Shown here one piece after another: positions 1-6,189 of a stretch of 7,214 nt of DNA. Origin of the DNA: an uncultured Clostridia bacterium. Its GTDB lineage: Bacteria > Bacillota > Clostridia > Saccharofermentanales > Fastidiosipilaceae. Position 1 is the first letter of the stretch. The number at the start of each line of letters is the position of its first letter. Both the position numbers and the translations under genes were made by a program. The stretch lies in contig CAMXYS010000083.1 of NCBI GenBank assembly GCA_947253135.1, positions 1 to 7,214 of the forward strand, written 5' to 3'. The notes under the pieces were generated by a model. That model ran no database searches, was not told the DNA's origin, and saw nothing but the letters and a program-made list of their open reading frames with translations.

Positions 1-63
1 TAAACTGAAATCGATTGTCTGTCCAATGTACGAGCTAATTTATGCTGCTTTTTGAGGATAAAG

Positions 64-100
64 TAAGAGAAGGCCTTTCCCCAACAAAGGCCCTCTCTTA
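64..100 (-). terminator. Rho-independent terminator of metY
   Basis: An inverted repeat with 15-base arms (64-78 and 86-100) surrounds a 7-base loop (79-85), 35 bases past the metY stop codon. The single imperfect pair (71 with 93) is A-C on the plus strand but G-U in RNA made from the minus strand, so the hairpin is continuous only in the metY transcript. The tail after it reads ACTTTATCC, a weak U-tract. The position and strand asymmetry support a metY terminator; the poor tail limits confidence. I see no gene in the remainder of 1-135. Confidence 0.7.
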
Positions 101-135
101 TCTCATGCAGTTGTCTTTGGTTTCAACTGAAAAAA

Positions 136-1416
136 TTAACCGGTAACTGTCGCCAGTGCTTGCTCCAAATCGGCCAGGATGTCATCAATGTGCTCCACAC
201 CAACGGACAGGCGGATCAAGTCCGCCGGAATGCCGGACTCCTTTAGCTGTTGATCAGTCAGCTGCCGGTGGGTATGACTGGCCGGATGTAATACACAAGA
301 CCTGCTGTCTGCTACATGGGTAGCAATGGTCACCAGTTTCAGGCTGTCGATAAAGGCCACTGAAGCCTTGCGCCCACCCTTTAGGCCAAAGCAAAGCGTC
401 CCGCAGCTACCATTTGGCAGATACTTTTGTCCTCTTTCATAAGATGGCGAAGACTTCAGCCCCGGGTAACTGACCCAGGCCACCCGGTCATCAGCTTCTA
501 AAAACTCTGCCACTTTCTGGGCGTTAGCGCAGTGGCGTTCCACGCGCAGTGGCAAGGACTCCAAGCCTTGATTCAAAAGAAAGGCATTTTGCGGTGACTG
601 GCAGGAGCCCAGATCTCGCATCAACTGAACCACGGTCTTGGTGATGTAGGCCGCTTGCCCAAATTGCTCAGCATAGACCAGACCATGGTAGGAATCATCC
701 GGGGTAGTCAGTCCGGGAAAGCGGTCCGCCTGGGCCAGCCAGTCAAAGTTGCCACTGTCAACGATGCAGCCACCAACCCCCATGCCATGGCCGTCCATGT
801 ACTTGGTTGTCGAGTGGGTGACAATGTCTGCTCCCCACTCAAAGGGGCGGCAGTTGATAGGCGTGGCAAAGGTATTGTCAATAATTAGGGGGACACCGTG
901 GGCGTGTGCTACTCTGGCAAACTTTTCCAGGTCCAAAACTTCTACCGTGGGATTAGTGACCGTCTCGCCAAACATCAGTTTCGTATTGGGTTTAAAGCAG
1001 GCAGCCAGCTCTTCTTCGCTGGCATTTTGATCCACGAAGGTGCACTCGATACCCATCTTTCTCATGGTGACATTAAAAAGATTATAAGTACCGCCATAGA
1101 TAGAGGTTGATGCGATCAAGTGGTCACCGCTGCTACAGATATTAAAAACAGCAAAAAAGTTAGCAGCCTGACCGGAACTGGTCAACATAGCAGCGACGCC
1201 TCCCTCCATTGAGGCAATCTTTGCCGCCACATAGTCGTTGGTCGGATTTTGCAGACGCGAGTAAAAATAACCGGACGCTTCTAAGTCAAATAGAGCGCCC
1301 ATTTCCTCACTGGTGTCATATTTAAAAGTTGTGCTCTGGTAGATCGGCAGCTGGCGCGGTTCGCCACGGCCGGGTTGCCAACCCTCATGAATAGCCTTTG
1401 TTTCAATCTTAGTCAT
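136..1416 (-). CDS. metY: O-acetylhomoserine sulfhydrylase (O-acetylhomoserine aminocarboxypropyltransferase)
   Basis: This 426-residue protein is a complete member of the Cys/Met-metabolism PLP enzyme family (fold type I). The family reaction is O-acetylhomoserine plus sulfide to homocysteine plus acetate, the direct-sulfhydrylation route to methionine, in the cytoplasm. Visible hallmarks are YSRLQNPT (residues 52-59, cofactor phosphate contacts from the neighbouring subunit), LTSSGQAA (78-85), GETVTNPT (150-157), IIDNTFATP with Asp180 facing the pyridine nitrogen, HSTTKYMDGHG with Lys205 as the Schiff-base lysine, HPAS-x-THRQL (377-386), and IRLSVGVE (401-408) with the substrate-carboxylate Arg. 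The SSGQAA and THRQL versions and the length of about 425 fit MetY rather than cystathionine gamma-synthase or beta-lyase (usually 380-400). The ATG is preceded by AAGGAG (1423-1428) at 6 bases. The gene appears monocistronic, with a hairpin after its stop. Some homologues also accept O-acetylserine or methanethiol, so exact substrate choice is inferred. Confidence 0.93.
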   Translation of the reverse strand: MTKIETKAIHEGWQPGRGEPRQLPIYQSTTFKYDTSEEMGALFDLEASGYFYSRLQNPTNDYVAAKIASMEGGVAAMLTSSGQAANFFAVFNICSSGDHLIASTSIYGGTYNLFNVTMRKMGIECTFVDQNASEEELAACFKPNTKLMFGETVTNPTVEVLDLEKFARVAHAHGVPLIIDNTFATPINCRPFEWGADIVTHSTTKYMDGHGMGVGGCIVDSGNFDWLAQADRFPGLTTPDDSYHGLVYAEQFGQAAYITKTVVQLMRDLGSCQSPQNAFLLNQGLESLPLRVERHCANAQKVAEFLEADDRVAWVSYPGLKSSPSYERGQKYLPNGSCGTLCFGLKGGRKASVAFIDSLKLVTIATHVADSRSCVLHPASHTHRQLTDQQLKESGIPADLIRLSVGVEHIDDILADLEQALATVTG

Positions 1417-1468
1417 ACTAGGCTCCTTCTATCACAAAATGTCTATTTAAAACTCTACAACTCGTACC

Positions 1469-1497
1469 AGTTTACTTGAGCTCGGAAAAACTTCCAA
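1469..1497 (-). promoter_or_regulatory. Weak candidate promoter of metY
   Basis: Reading the minus strand, TTGGAA (1492-1497) and TAAACT (1469-1474) are separated by 17 bases. Each matches 4 of 6 positions of the housekeeping sigma consensus. A start near 1462 would give a leader of about 45 bases, long enough for a ribosome binding site but too short for a SAM riboswitch or T-box. This is the best pair I found in the gap, but the match is modest. Confidence 0.3.
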
Positions 1498-1601
1498 TAA
1501 AAGTTGTTTTTTTTCGTTATTGTGCCAAAAATACCATCCGGCTTGCCGCTTCCCATGTTTCTTTTAACGCCGGAAAATTTTAGTCGTAGGCAGCAAGAGC
1601 A

Positions 1602-1630
1602 AGACCACCCGGCACACGGCCGGATGGTCT
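1602..1630 (-). terminator. Probable terminator hairpin of the surface-protein gene
   Basis: Arms 1602-1613 and 1619-1630 form a 12-bp GC-rich stem with a 5-base loop, 64 bases beyond the stop codon of the large surface-protein gene. The one mismatch on the plus strand (C1608 with A1624) becomes a G-U pair in minus-strand RNA, which suggests the hairpin serves leftward transcription. The tail TTGCTCTTGC is only partly U-rich, so termination may be incomplete. Some transcripts could then run on into metY, which lies in the same direction. Confidence 0.55.
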
Positions 1631-1694
1631 GTTCAATCCAACTTCAGTCGAATGACTGACTCCTATTCAATTCGCGAATGGCATGAACCGAGCC

Positions 1695-4600
1695 TTAGTT
1701 GTCTTTTGCCTTCCGCTTAGAGATGACGACCACCGCAGCTGTCGCACAAACTAAGAGTCCGATGCCCAAAGCCGTGAACCTGTCCATCTCTCCCGTGCGA
1801 GTCAAGGCTTGCTTGGCCTGAGTCCGGACTTGATGATCGCAAGCATTTGTGGTGCCGGGCTTCGCCGATGCGGTCGGCTGAGCGGACTGAGTGGACTGAG
1901 TGGGCTGAGTGGGCTGAGTGGGCTGAGTGGGATGAGTGGGCTGAGTCGGTTTCTCGGGTTCCACGACAGTGGACTTGGCATAGTAGAGCTTTAAGGTCAG
2001 AGTAGCCGGACTCGTAATCACACCGCTTGTTTGACTCTTCTCTCGGTCTAACTGACAGCCATCAAGCGTCTCCGGGACCTGCTTCCGGGCGAGGGTTACC
2101 GTGCTGCCGACATCACCGCTGAGGACGAGGTCCCTATTGGGATCCTGAACAAACTTTCCGCTGCCGTCCTTGTCAAAATAATATTCAATCTTGTACTCAG
2201 CCTGGTCCGGTGTATCCTTTACATAAACAAAGGTCATGATATTATCAGCAGCAGTCTGCGAGAGCTGTAGGGTCTGCTGCAAGGTCAAGGGCCTATAACC
2301 GGGAATAGCCTTGAACGATCTTGTATCAATATTACGGGAAGTCGTAATCTGCTCGGCCGGGGCAATCTCTTGCTCGACCATCTGTCCCGGACTATTTAAA
2401 GAGCGGGTCACGTAACGAACCGTGTAGTTAACGGACTCAAAGGGTTTATAGGTAAAGGTTAAAATATTTTGGTCGGGGTCCGCCTGCACGGTCACTTTTT
2501 TAGAAGCCACATCCGGTAGCATCCCCTCCACGAGAGCGGCCTTATAGGTGTAGTCGACGCCAACTGACAAATTGTTCTCTGTCTTAAACTCAGGTGCCAC
2601 TGGCTGGCCGTTCTCATCTACATAGCGAAGCGTAACAGAAGAAAATTTATTTTCCCTATACTTGGCGACCAAGGTGATATCCTCTGTCAGTTTTCTGGCA
2701 AAGTCATACAGCTGTGTGGCCTGTCCACCCGCTTCCTCAAGATACCAACCCAGGAAGGTGTAACCCGTCTTTTCAGGCGTCCCTGCCAGCGCTTTCTCAA
2801 ACGGCTGCCCATAGGTCAGGGTTTCAGTTTTATCTTCCGCACCATTATTGAACTTGAGTGTAACCGTAATATCTTCATATGTGGGCTCCCATTTAGCAAA
2901 CAGGGTCAGCGGCTTGGCCCCCATCATTTCTGCGTCGCCCAATTTTTCCTGATAGAGCAGATCCTTGTACCAGCCCTTAAACTGATAGGCATCTGATAGG
3001 GTGTTCGGCTTGTTTTCCTTGATCTCATTGTCAGATGGCAGAACAGTATTTAATTTACCTTCATAGACTACTGATTTTTTCAAAGCATCACTTTGCTCAT
3101 CCGGATCCACATAGAAGGTGACGGGGTAACGGTTTCTGGCGTAATAGACGTGGACAACTCCGTCAAGGTTACTGTCATACCCGTCTTGCACAAATTCCTT
3201 AAAGCTGCCGTCAGCGTTTAAGATTTTGTCACCTTTGTTCAAGCTCGGTTTGCCACCGCGGCGGATCAAAAAGCCATGACCCGGATCACGAAATTCTCCT
3301 GTGGGGGCACCGTTCTGATCCGATTTAGACTGCTGGTAATAGTCCATCTTATCTCCATCAGGCGAAAAACCCATATAGTTAGACGGTGTGTAATACCAAC
3401 TGGATGAGCTTAAACCTTCAATTCTTGTCGGGTCAGTCAAATTCTTATAACTGCCATCCTTCTCTTGAAAATGCTCATAGATTTTAAGCTGATGCGGACT
3501 GGGCTCAGCCGTCAAGCTGATGTATTGGGTGTAGGGGAAATTGGGATCTGCGGAAAGATCATATAAACTCTGCGGGGCACAGTAGGCCATATGGGCTGTA
3601 AAGCGGTAAGGCGGAACCGCCGGCATCCAGCTGCCGTATCCCGACCCCTTGACATACATCGGACGATTAAGGACATGGCCGGCCGGAATGTTGACAACGT
3701 CTGCTCCGGTAGGCATCCGGTCTGAATAATCTTCCCCAAACCGCACCTGGATTTTATAGGGATTGTCCTTGGTATATGTAACCCCATTTTTCTTAATGGC
3801 AGGAAAAAATGCATTCGGGTCATTGAAATTCGATGGGTTACCGCCAAAGGCGATCGTATACACTTGCCGGTCGAAATAAAGCGGAACTACCGTCTTGCCG
3901 TCTCCATCGACGACTTTATCCTTATTTGCGGTCCTGGTCTTCTCTTCATTAAAGACAAAATACTTTTCAAAGTCGCGCTGATTTTGAACTAACTTCGGAA
4001 TGCCGTAAGCCGCATAGGCTGTATTGTTCAAGGGAAAGAGCTTTAAGTTATCCAAGCCTGCACCTTTAATGGGGATATCAACCGGTGAGTTGGTTTTAGC
4101 ACTCCGGTCGATATAGCCCAAGGCTGTGTAATTATCGTCGTCGGCATTTTGTAAGAAATAAGCATATTTGAAAGGGGTCTCATCAGCCGGGATCCACTTG
4201 GCCTTTAACTGTAGGTCTTCTGCCGGCATACTAGCAGGCATTTTAGGTTCCCAGCCGCCAAAGTTATAACCTTTTTTAACAGGTTCTGTCGGATCCTGCA
4301 AAGGCTCTTCAAACAATCTTTGTTCTGAGGGGAGGTAAGATCCCCCAGCCGTGTCATAACTTAAGGTATAGGAATTGCGGCTATATTCTGCTTCCAGCTT
4401 TAAAGTTCCTTCCGCCGGAATTTTTTCACTTTGTAGACGGACCGGAGTAAAGCCTTCGTATGCCTTAGCCACAGCCGTTACCTGGGATCCGACCTTGGCC
4501 TCGAGCTGTTCTGTATCCTTGAGGGTGAAACCGTCTTGAGTTAAATTTTCAAGTTTATGTTCGACCTCATAGGGCATGGTTTTCGGACTGTAGGTGACAT

Positions 4601-4949
4601 CAATGTCCGTGTCCTCTGTATAGGTCTCAAAATTTAAAGTTACGCTGGGCCGATCAGCCTGGTATCCCTTGATCTCCGGAGAGCTGATGGTTAAAACCTT
4701 TTGGTAGCCGACCGGAATATAGGCTTCATAACTTTGGGCCGCCACTGTCTTAACAGCATCGTCGTAGACATAGCGTATCCGAACTAAGATCGTTTTTTGC
4801 TGGCCTTTAGACATGGGCTGAGGAGCCGGTGTGCTTTCTTCAGAACTTGAGGTCTCTGTAAGTTCAGTAGCCAAAATCGGCTTAAAAGGTGTCCAAAAGA
4901 GGGAAATAATTAGCAAAAATACTATTAAAACTGGAATTTTTCGTTTCAT
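1695..4949 (-). CDS. Wall-anchored surface protein with InlB B-repeats and MucBP-like modules
   Basis: The 1084-residue product is a typical secreted, anchored Gram-positive surface protein. Residues 1-27 form a signal peptide: MKRK, a hydrophobic core, and likely cleavage after ILA. Residues 28-50 are a Ser/Glu/Pro linker. Residues 51-121 and 125-189 are beta-rich, MucBP-like modules. Residues 191-253 are an InlB B-repeat (Listeria-Bacteroides repeat) with the GYNFGGW and LKAKW signatures. Residues 254-605 match no domain I can name. Two further B-repeat-like units follow at about 606-687 (YQFKGWY, LFAKWEP) and 691-766 (GYTFLGWY, LVAKY). Three MucBP-like units occupy about 769-836, 838-911 and 917-991. 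Residues 998-1024 are a Pro-Thr-Gln repeat spanning the wall. The end is a sorting signal: LTRTGE (1049-1054), a hydrophobic segment (about 1057-1077) and tail SKRKAKDN. The ATG has AAGGAG (4956-4961) 6 bases upstream. The role is probably adhesion or matrix binding, by analogy only; the ligand is unknown. The gene is transcribed alone. Confidence 0.85.
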   Translation of the reverse strand: MKRKIPVLIVFLLIISLFWTPFKPILATELTETSSSEESTPAPQPMSKGQQKTILVRIRYVYDDAVKTVAAQSYEAYIPVGYQKVLTISSPEIKGYQADRPSVTLNFETYTEDTDIDVTYSPKTMPYEVEHKLENLTQDGFTLKDTEQLEAKVGSQVTAVAKAYEGFTPVRLQSEKIPAEGTLKLEAEYSRNSYTLSYDTAGGSYLPSEQRLFEEPLQDPTEPVKKGYNFGGWEPKMPASMPAEDLQLKAKWIPADETPFKYAYFLQNADDDNYTALGYIDRSAKTNSPVDIPIKGAGLDNLKLFPLNNTAYAAYGIPKLVQNQRDFEKYFVFNEEKTRTANKDKVVDGDGKTVVPLYFDRQVYTIAFGGNPSNFNDPNAFFPAIKKNGVTYTKDNPYKIQVRFGEDYSDRMPTGADVVNIPAGHVLNRPMYVKGSGYGSWMPAVPPYRFTAHMAYCAPQSLYDLSADPNFPYTQYISLTAEPSPHQLKIYEHFQEKDGSYKNLTDPTRIEGLSSSSWYYTPSNYMGFSPDGDKMDYYQQSKSDQNGAPTGEFRDPGHGFLIRRGGKPSLNKGDKILNADGSFKEFVQDGYDSNLDGVVHVYYARNRYPVTFYVDPDEQSDALKKSVVYEGKLNTVLPSDNEIKENKPNTLSDAYQFKGWYKDLLYQEKLGDAEMMGAKPLTLFAKWEPTYEDITVTLKFNNGAEDKTETLTYGQPFEKALAGTPEKTGYTFLGWYLEEAGGQATQLYDFARKLTEDITLVAKYRENKFSSVTLRYVDENGQPVAPEFKTENNLSVGVDYTYKAALVEGMLPDVASKKVTVQADPDQNILTFTYKPFESVNYTVRYVTRSLNSPGQMVEQEIAPAEQITTSRNIDTRSFKAIPGYRPLTLQQTLQLSQTAADNIMTFVYVKDTPDQAEYKIEYYFDKDGSGKFVQDPNRDLVLSGDVGSTVTLARKQVPETLDGCQLDREKSQTSGVITSPATLTLKLYYAKSTVVEPEKPTQPTHPTQPTQPTQPTQSTQSAQPTASAKPGTTNACDHQVRTQAKQALTRTGEMDRFTALGIGLLVCATAAVVVISKRKAKDN
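1788..1805 (-). other. Sortase sorting motif, non-canonical LTRTGE
   Basis: These codons encode residues 1049-1054, just before the C-terminal membrane segment and the Lys/Arg-rich tail. Position and surroundings are those of an LPXTG cell-wall sorting signal, but the proline is replaced by threonine. Sortase would be expected to cut between Thr and Gly and attach the protein to peptidoglycan. The change may mean a sortase of different specificity or poor anchoring. Confidence 0.7.
1874..1945 (-). repeat. Eight 9-bp tandem repeats encoding Pro-Thr-Gln
   Basis: Eight consecutive 9-base units (consensus TGGGCTGAG on the plus strand) encode a run of x-Thr-Gln or near variants in the surface protein (about residues 1001-1024). 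The central units are nearly identical. The units at the low-coordinate end (1874-1900) carry substitutions that give Ser-Thr-Gln and Ser-Ala-Gln. One unit (1928-1936) has His for Gln. The unit length is a multiple of three, so gain or loss of copies keeps the frame. A Pro-rich stalk just before the sorting signal is usual for wall-spanning regions. Confidence 0.9.
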
Positions 4950-4965
4950 AACAGGCTCCTTTTCT

Positions 4966-4977
4966 GAGCTATAGCTC
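4966..4977. promoter_or_regulatory. 12-bp perfect palindrome in the surface-protein leader
   Basis: GAGCTATAGCTC is a perfect palindrome located 4 bases upstream of the surface-protein ribosome binding site and downstream of its predicted -10 box. That is a plausible operator position for a dimeric repressor. In RNA it could form only a 4-bp stem with a UAUA loop. Only one copy is seen, so a regulatory role is a guess. Confidence 0.25.
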
Positions 4978-4999
4978 CTACAGGTAGTAGAACCACACT

Positions 5000-5028
5000 A
5001 TAATAAGGTGATATTAGCATATTGAAAA
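5000..5028 (-). promoter_or_regulatory. Candidate promoter of the surface-protein gene
   Basis: On the minus strand, TTTTCA (5023-5028) and TATTAT (5000-5005) are spaced by exactly 17 bases and match the housekeeping sigma consensus at 4 and 5 of 6 positions. Transcription would start near 4993 and give a leader of about 44 bases that includes the palindrome at 4966-4977 and the AAGGAG ribosome site. Confidence 0.5.
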
Positions 5029-5202
5029 TTGATATAAAAGCTCCTGACCGGGCCAAAAGTCGCAGGCTGATTGCTCTTGCTCATGCTCGCAAGCAGCTGA
5101 ATTTCACTGCGCAGTCATCTTGACTTCAAGCCCGCTTAGCCGAAAATGCCAAGCCCTGTTTCGCAAATTCAATGAACAAGATCACCTTTGATGTTTTTGC
5201 TC

Positions 5203-5208
5203 TATAAT
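5203..5208 (+). promoter_or_regulatory. -10 box of the pdxS promoter
   Basis: A perfect TATAAT lies 55 bases before the pdxS ATG, preceded by a T-rich run (5194-5198). I find no good -35 hexamer at 16-18 bases upstream; the bases there read around GATCAC. A consensus -10 with a poor -35 is what an activator-dependent promoter often shows, but no binding site is identified. The predicted transcript start is near 5215. Confidence 0.45.
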
Positions 5209-5250
5209 ATAGCCCGTAGTTGATTTAAAAAGACAATAGACATTTTAAGC

Positions 5251-5256
5251 AGGAGG
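5251..5256 (+). promoter_or_regulatory. Ribosome binding site fixing the pdxS start
   Basis: AGGAGG lies 7 bases before the ATG at 5264. An in-frame TAA at 5246-5248 rules out any earlier start, so the N-terminus, short for the family, is real as sequenced. Confidence 0.9.
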
Positions 5257-5263
5257 AAAATAT

Positions 5264-6106
5264 ATGAACTTAATTGATCAATTTAAAGGCGGCGTCATTA
5301 TGGATGTCACCACTGTAGAGCAGGCTAAAATTGCTGAAGCCGCAGGTGCCGTCGCGGTTATGGCCCTGGAGCGCATCCCCGCCGATATCAGGGCGGCCGG
5401 CGGCGTCTCCCGCATGAGCGACCCGGCCCTCATTGAAGGTATTCAAAAAGCAGTCAAAATCCCGGTCATGGCCAAGGCCCGCATCGGTCACTTTGTTGAG
5501 GCCATGATCTTGGAAGCCGCCGGCATTGATGTGATTGATGAGTCTGAGGTGCTTTCACCGGCTGACGAAGTCTACCATATCGACAAAAAGCGTTTTAAAA
5601 CGGCCTTTGTCTGCGGGGCCAGAGATTTGGGTGAAGCACTCCGCCGGATTGAGGAAGGTGCCTTGATGATCCGCACCAAGGGCGAAGCCGGCACCGGCGA
5701 CGTCGTCCAGGCCGTCACCCACCTGCGCCAAATCAATGACGACATCGCCTATGTCCGTAGTCTGTCCGACGCTCAGCTTGTCAACACGGCTAAGGAATTT
5801 GGTGTCAACACTGAGCTTTTGAAGCAGGTCAGAAAAACCGGCCACTTGCCGGTTCCCAATTTCTCGGCCGGCGGTGTCGCCACTCCGGCCGATGCGGCTC
5901 TCATGTGCTGGCTGGGTGCCGAAGGCGTCTTTGTCGGCAGTGGCATATTTAAATCCGGCGATCCGGAAAAGCGGGCCAAGGCCATCGTTAAAGCCGTCCA
6001 CAATTATAAAGACCCCAGCGTGTTATTGGAGGTTTCTAAAAACCTGGGCGAGGCCATGGTCGGACTAAATGAAGATGAGATTGATGTCATCATGAGTACC
6101 CGCTAA
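5264..6106 (+). CDS. pdxS: Pyridoxal 5'-phosphate synthase, synthase (lyase) subunit PdxS
   Basis: This 280-residue (beta/alpha)8-barrel protein is a clear PdxS/SNZ family member. PdxS condenses ribose 5-phosphate, glyceraldehyde 3-phosphate and ammonia into PLP. It forms a dodecamer decorated by the glutaminase PdxT, which supplies ammonia from glutamine. Key residues are present: Asp14, Lys71 (in MAKARIGH, sugar Schiff base) and Lys139 (in RTKGEAGTG, the second lysine), which correspond to Asp24, Lys81 and Lys149 of the Bacillus subtilis enzyme. ALERIPADIRAAGGV (35-49), FSAGGVATPADAA and VFVGSGIFKS are the expected barrel and phosphate-binding motifs. Compared with about 294 residues in B. 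subtilis, it lacks about 10 at the N-terminus, and its C-terminus ends in EIDVIMSTR without the usual RMQERGW-like tail. No pdxT follows: a terminator begins 24 bases after the stop. The reading frame is rich in GCC, GGC and GTC codons, which may reflect high expression. Identity is certain by motif; activity without a local pdxT is inferred. Confidence 0.97.
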   Translation: MNLIDQFKGGVIMDVTTVEQAKIAEAAGAVAVMALERIPADIRAAGGVSRMSDPALIEGIQKAVKIPVMAKARIGHFVEAMILEAAGIDVIDESEVLSPADEVYHIDKKRFKTAFVCGARDLGEALRRIEEGALMIRTKGEAGTGDVVQAVTHLRQINDDIAYVRSLSDAQLVNTAKEFGVNTELLKQVRKTGHLPVPNFSAGGVATPADAALMCWLGAEGVFVGSGIFKSGDPEKRAKAIVKAVHNYKDPSVLLEVSKNLGEAMVGLNEDEIDVIMSTR

Positions 6107-6130
6107 ATTCGCGCTCAAGTTTCCACTGAT

Positions 6131-6166
6131 AAAAAGCTACCCTCCGAATCCGAAGGGTAGCTTTTT
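6131..6166. terminator. Bidirectional terminator between pdxS and glgA
   Basis: Perfect 13-base arms (6131-6143 and 6154-6166) flank a 10-base loop. The arms begin with AAAAA and end with TTTTT, so the hairpin is followed by a U-run whichever strand is transcribed. It lies 24 bases after the pdxS stop and 23 bases after the glgA stop on the other strand, and serves both converging genes. Confidence 0.92.
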
Positions 6167-6189
6167 CTATGGCATTATTAATCCAATTC

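Larger units (their letters stand above)
4950..5263. other. Divergent intergenic region between the surface-protein gene and pdxS
   Basis: This 314-base stretch contains no convincing gene. It holds the surface-protein ribosome site and promoter on the left and the pdxS promoter and ribosome site on the right. Between about 5041 and 5180 I see only short symmetric words: CTTGC/GCAAG arms at 5076-5080 and 5089-5093, and a small CTTGA-CT-TCAAG palindrome after 5110. No start codon with a ribosome site opens a frame of useful length, and no riboswitch signature is recognisable upstream of pdxS. Confidence 0.6.

Noticed and set aside
1489..1505. AT-rich hairpin followed by eight T residues on the plus strand (AACTT/AAGTT arms)
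   Set aside because: The stem is only 5 A/T-rich base pairs and no plus-strand gene precedes it, so terminator function is unlikely. It overlaps the candidate metY promoter.
1417..1600. SAM riboswitch or T-box leader upstream of metY
   Set aside because: Methionine-pathway genes in Bacillota often have one, so I looked on the minus strand. The S-box core and the T-box sequence (GGGTGGNACCGCG type) are both absent.
1809..1994. Plus-strand reading frame encoding a Leu-Ser-Gly repeat peptide
   Set aside because: It is the antisense reading of the Pro-Thr-Gln tandem repeat of the surface protein, with no ribosome binding site of its own.
3512..3847. 111-residue minus-strand frame within the surface-protein gene
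   Set aside because: It is an out-of-frame reading on the same strand of a continuous 1084-codon gene, with no sign of a frameshift.
5555..6001. 148-residue minus-strand reading frame inside pdxS
   Set aside because: pdxS is an unambiguous conserved gene on the other strand. The antisense frame stays open because of its GC-rich codons and has no recognisable product.
136..6106. A PLP-linked gene cluster joining metY and pdxS
   Set aside because: The two genes are on opposite strands, each appears to have its own promoter and terminator, and a surface-protein gene separates them. Proximity alone is not evidence of a shared system.
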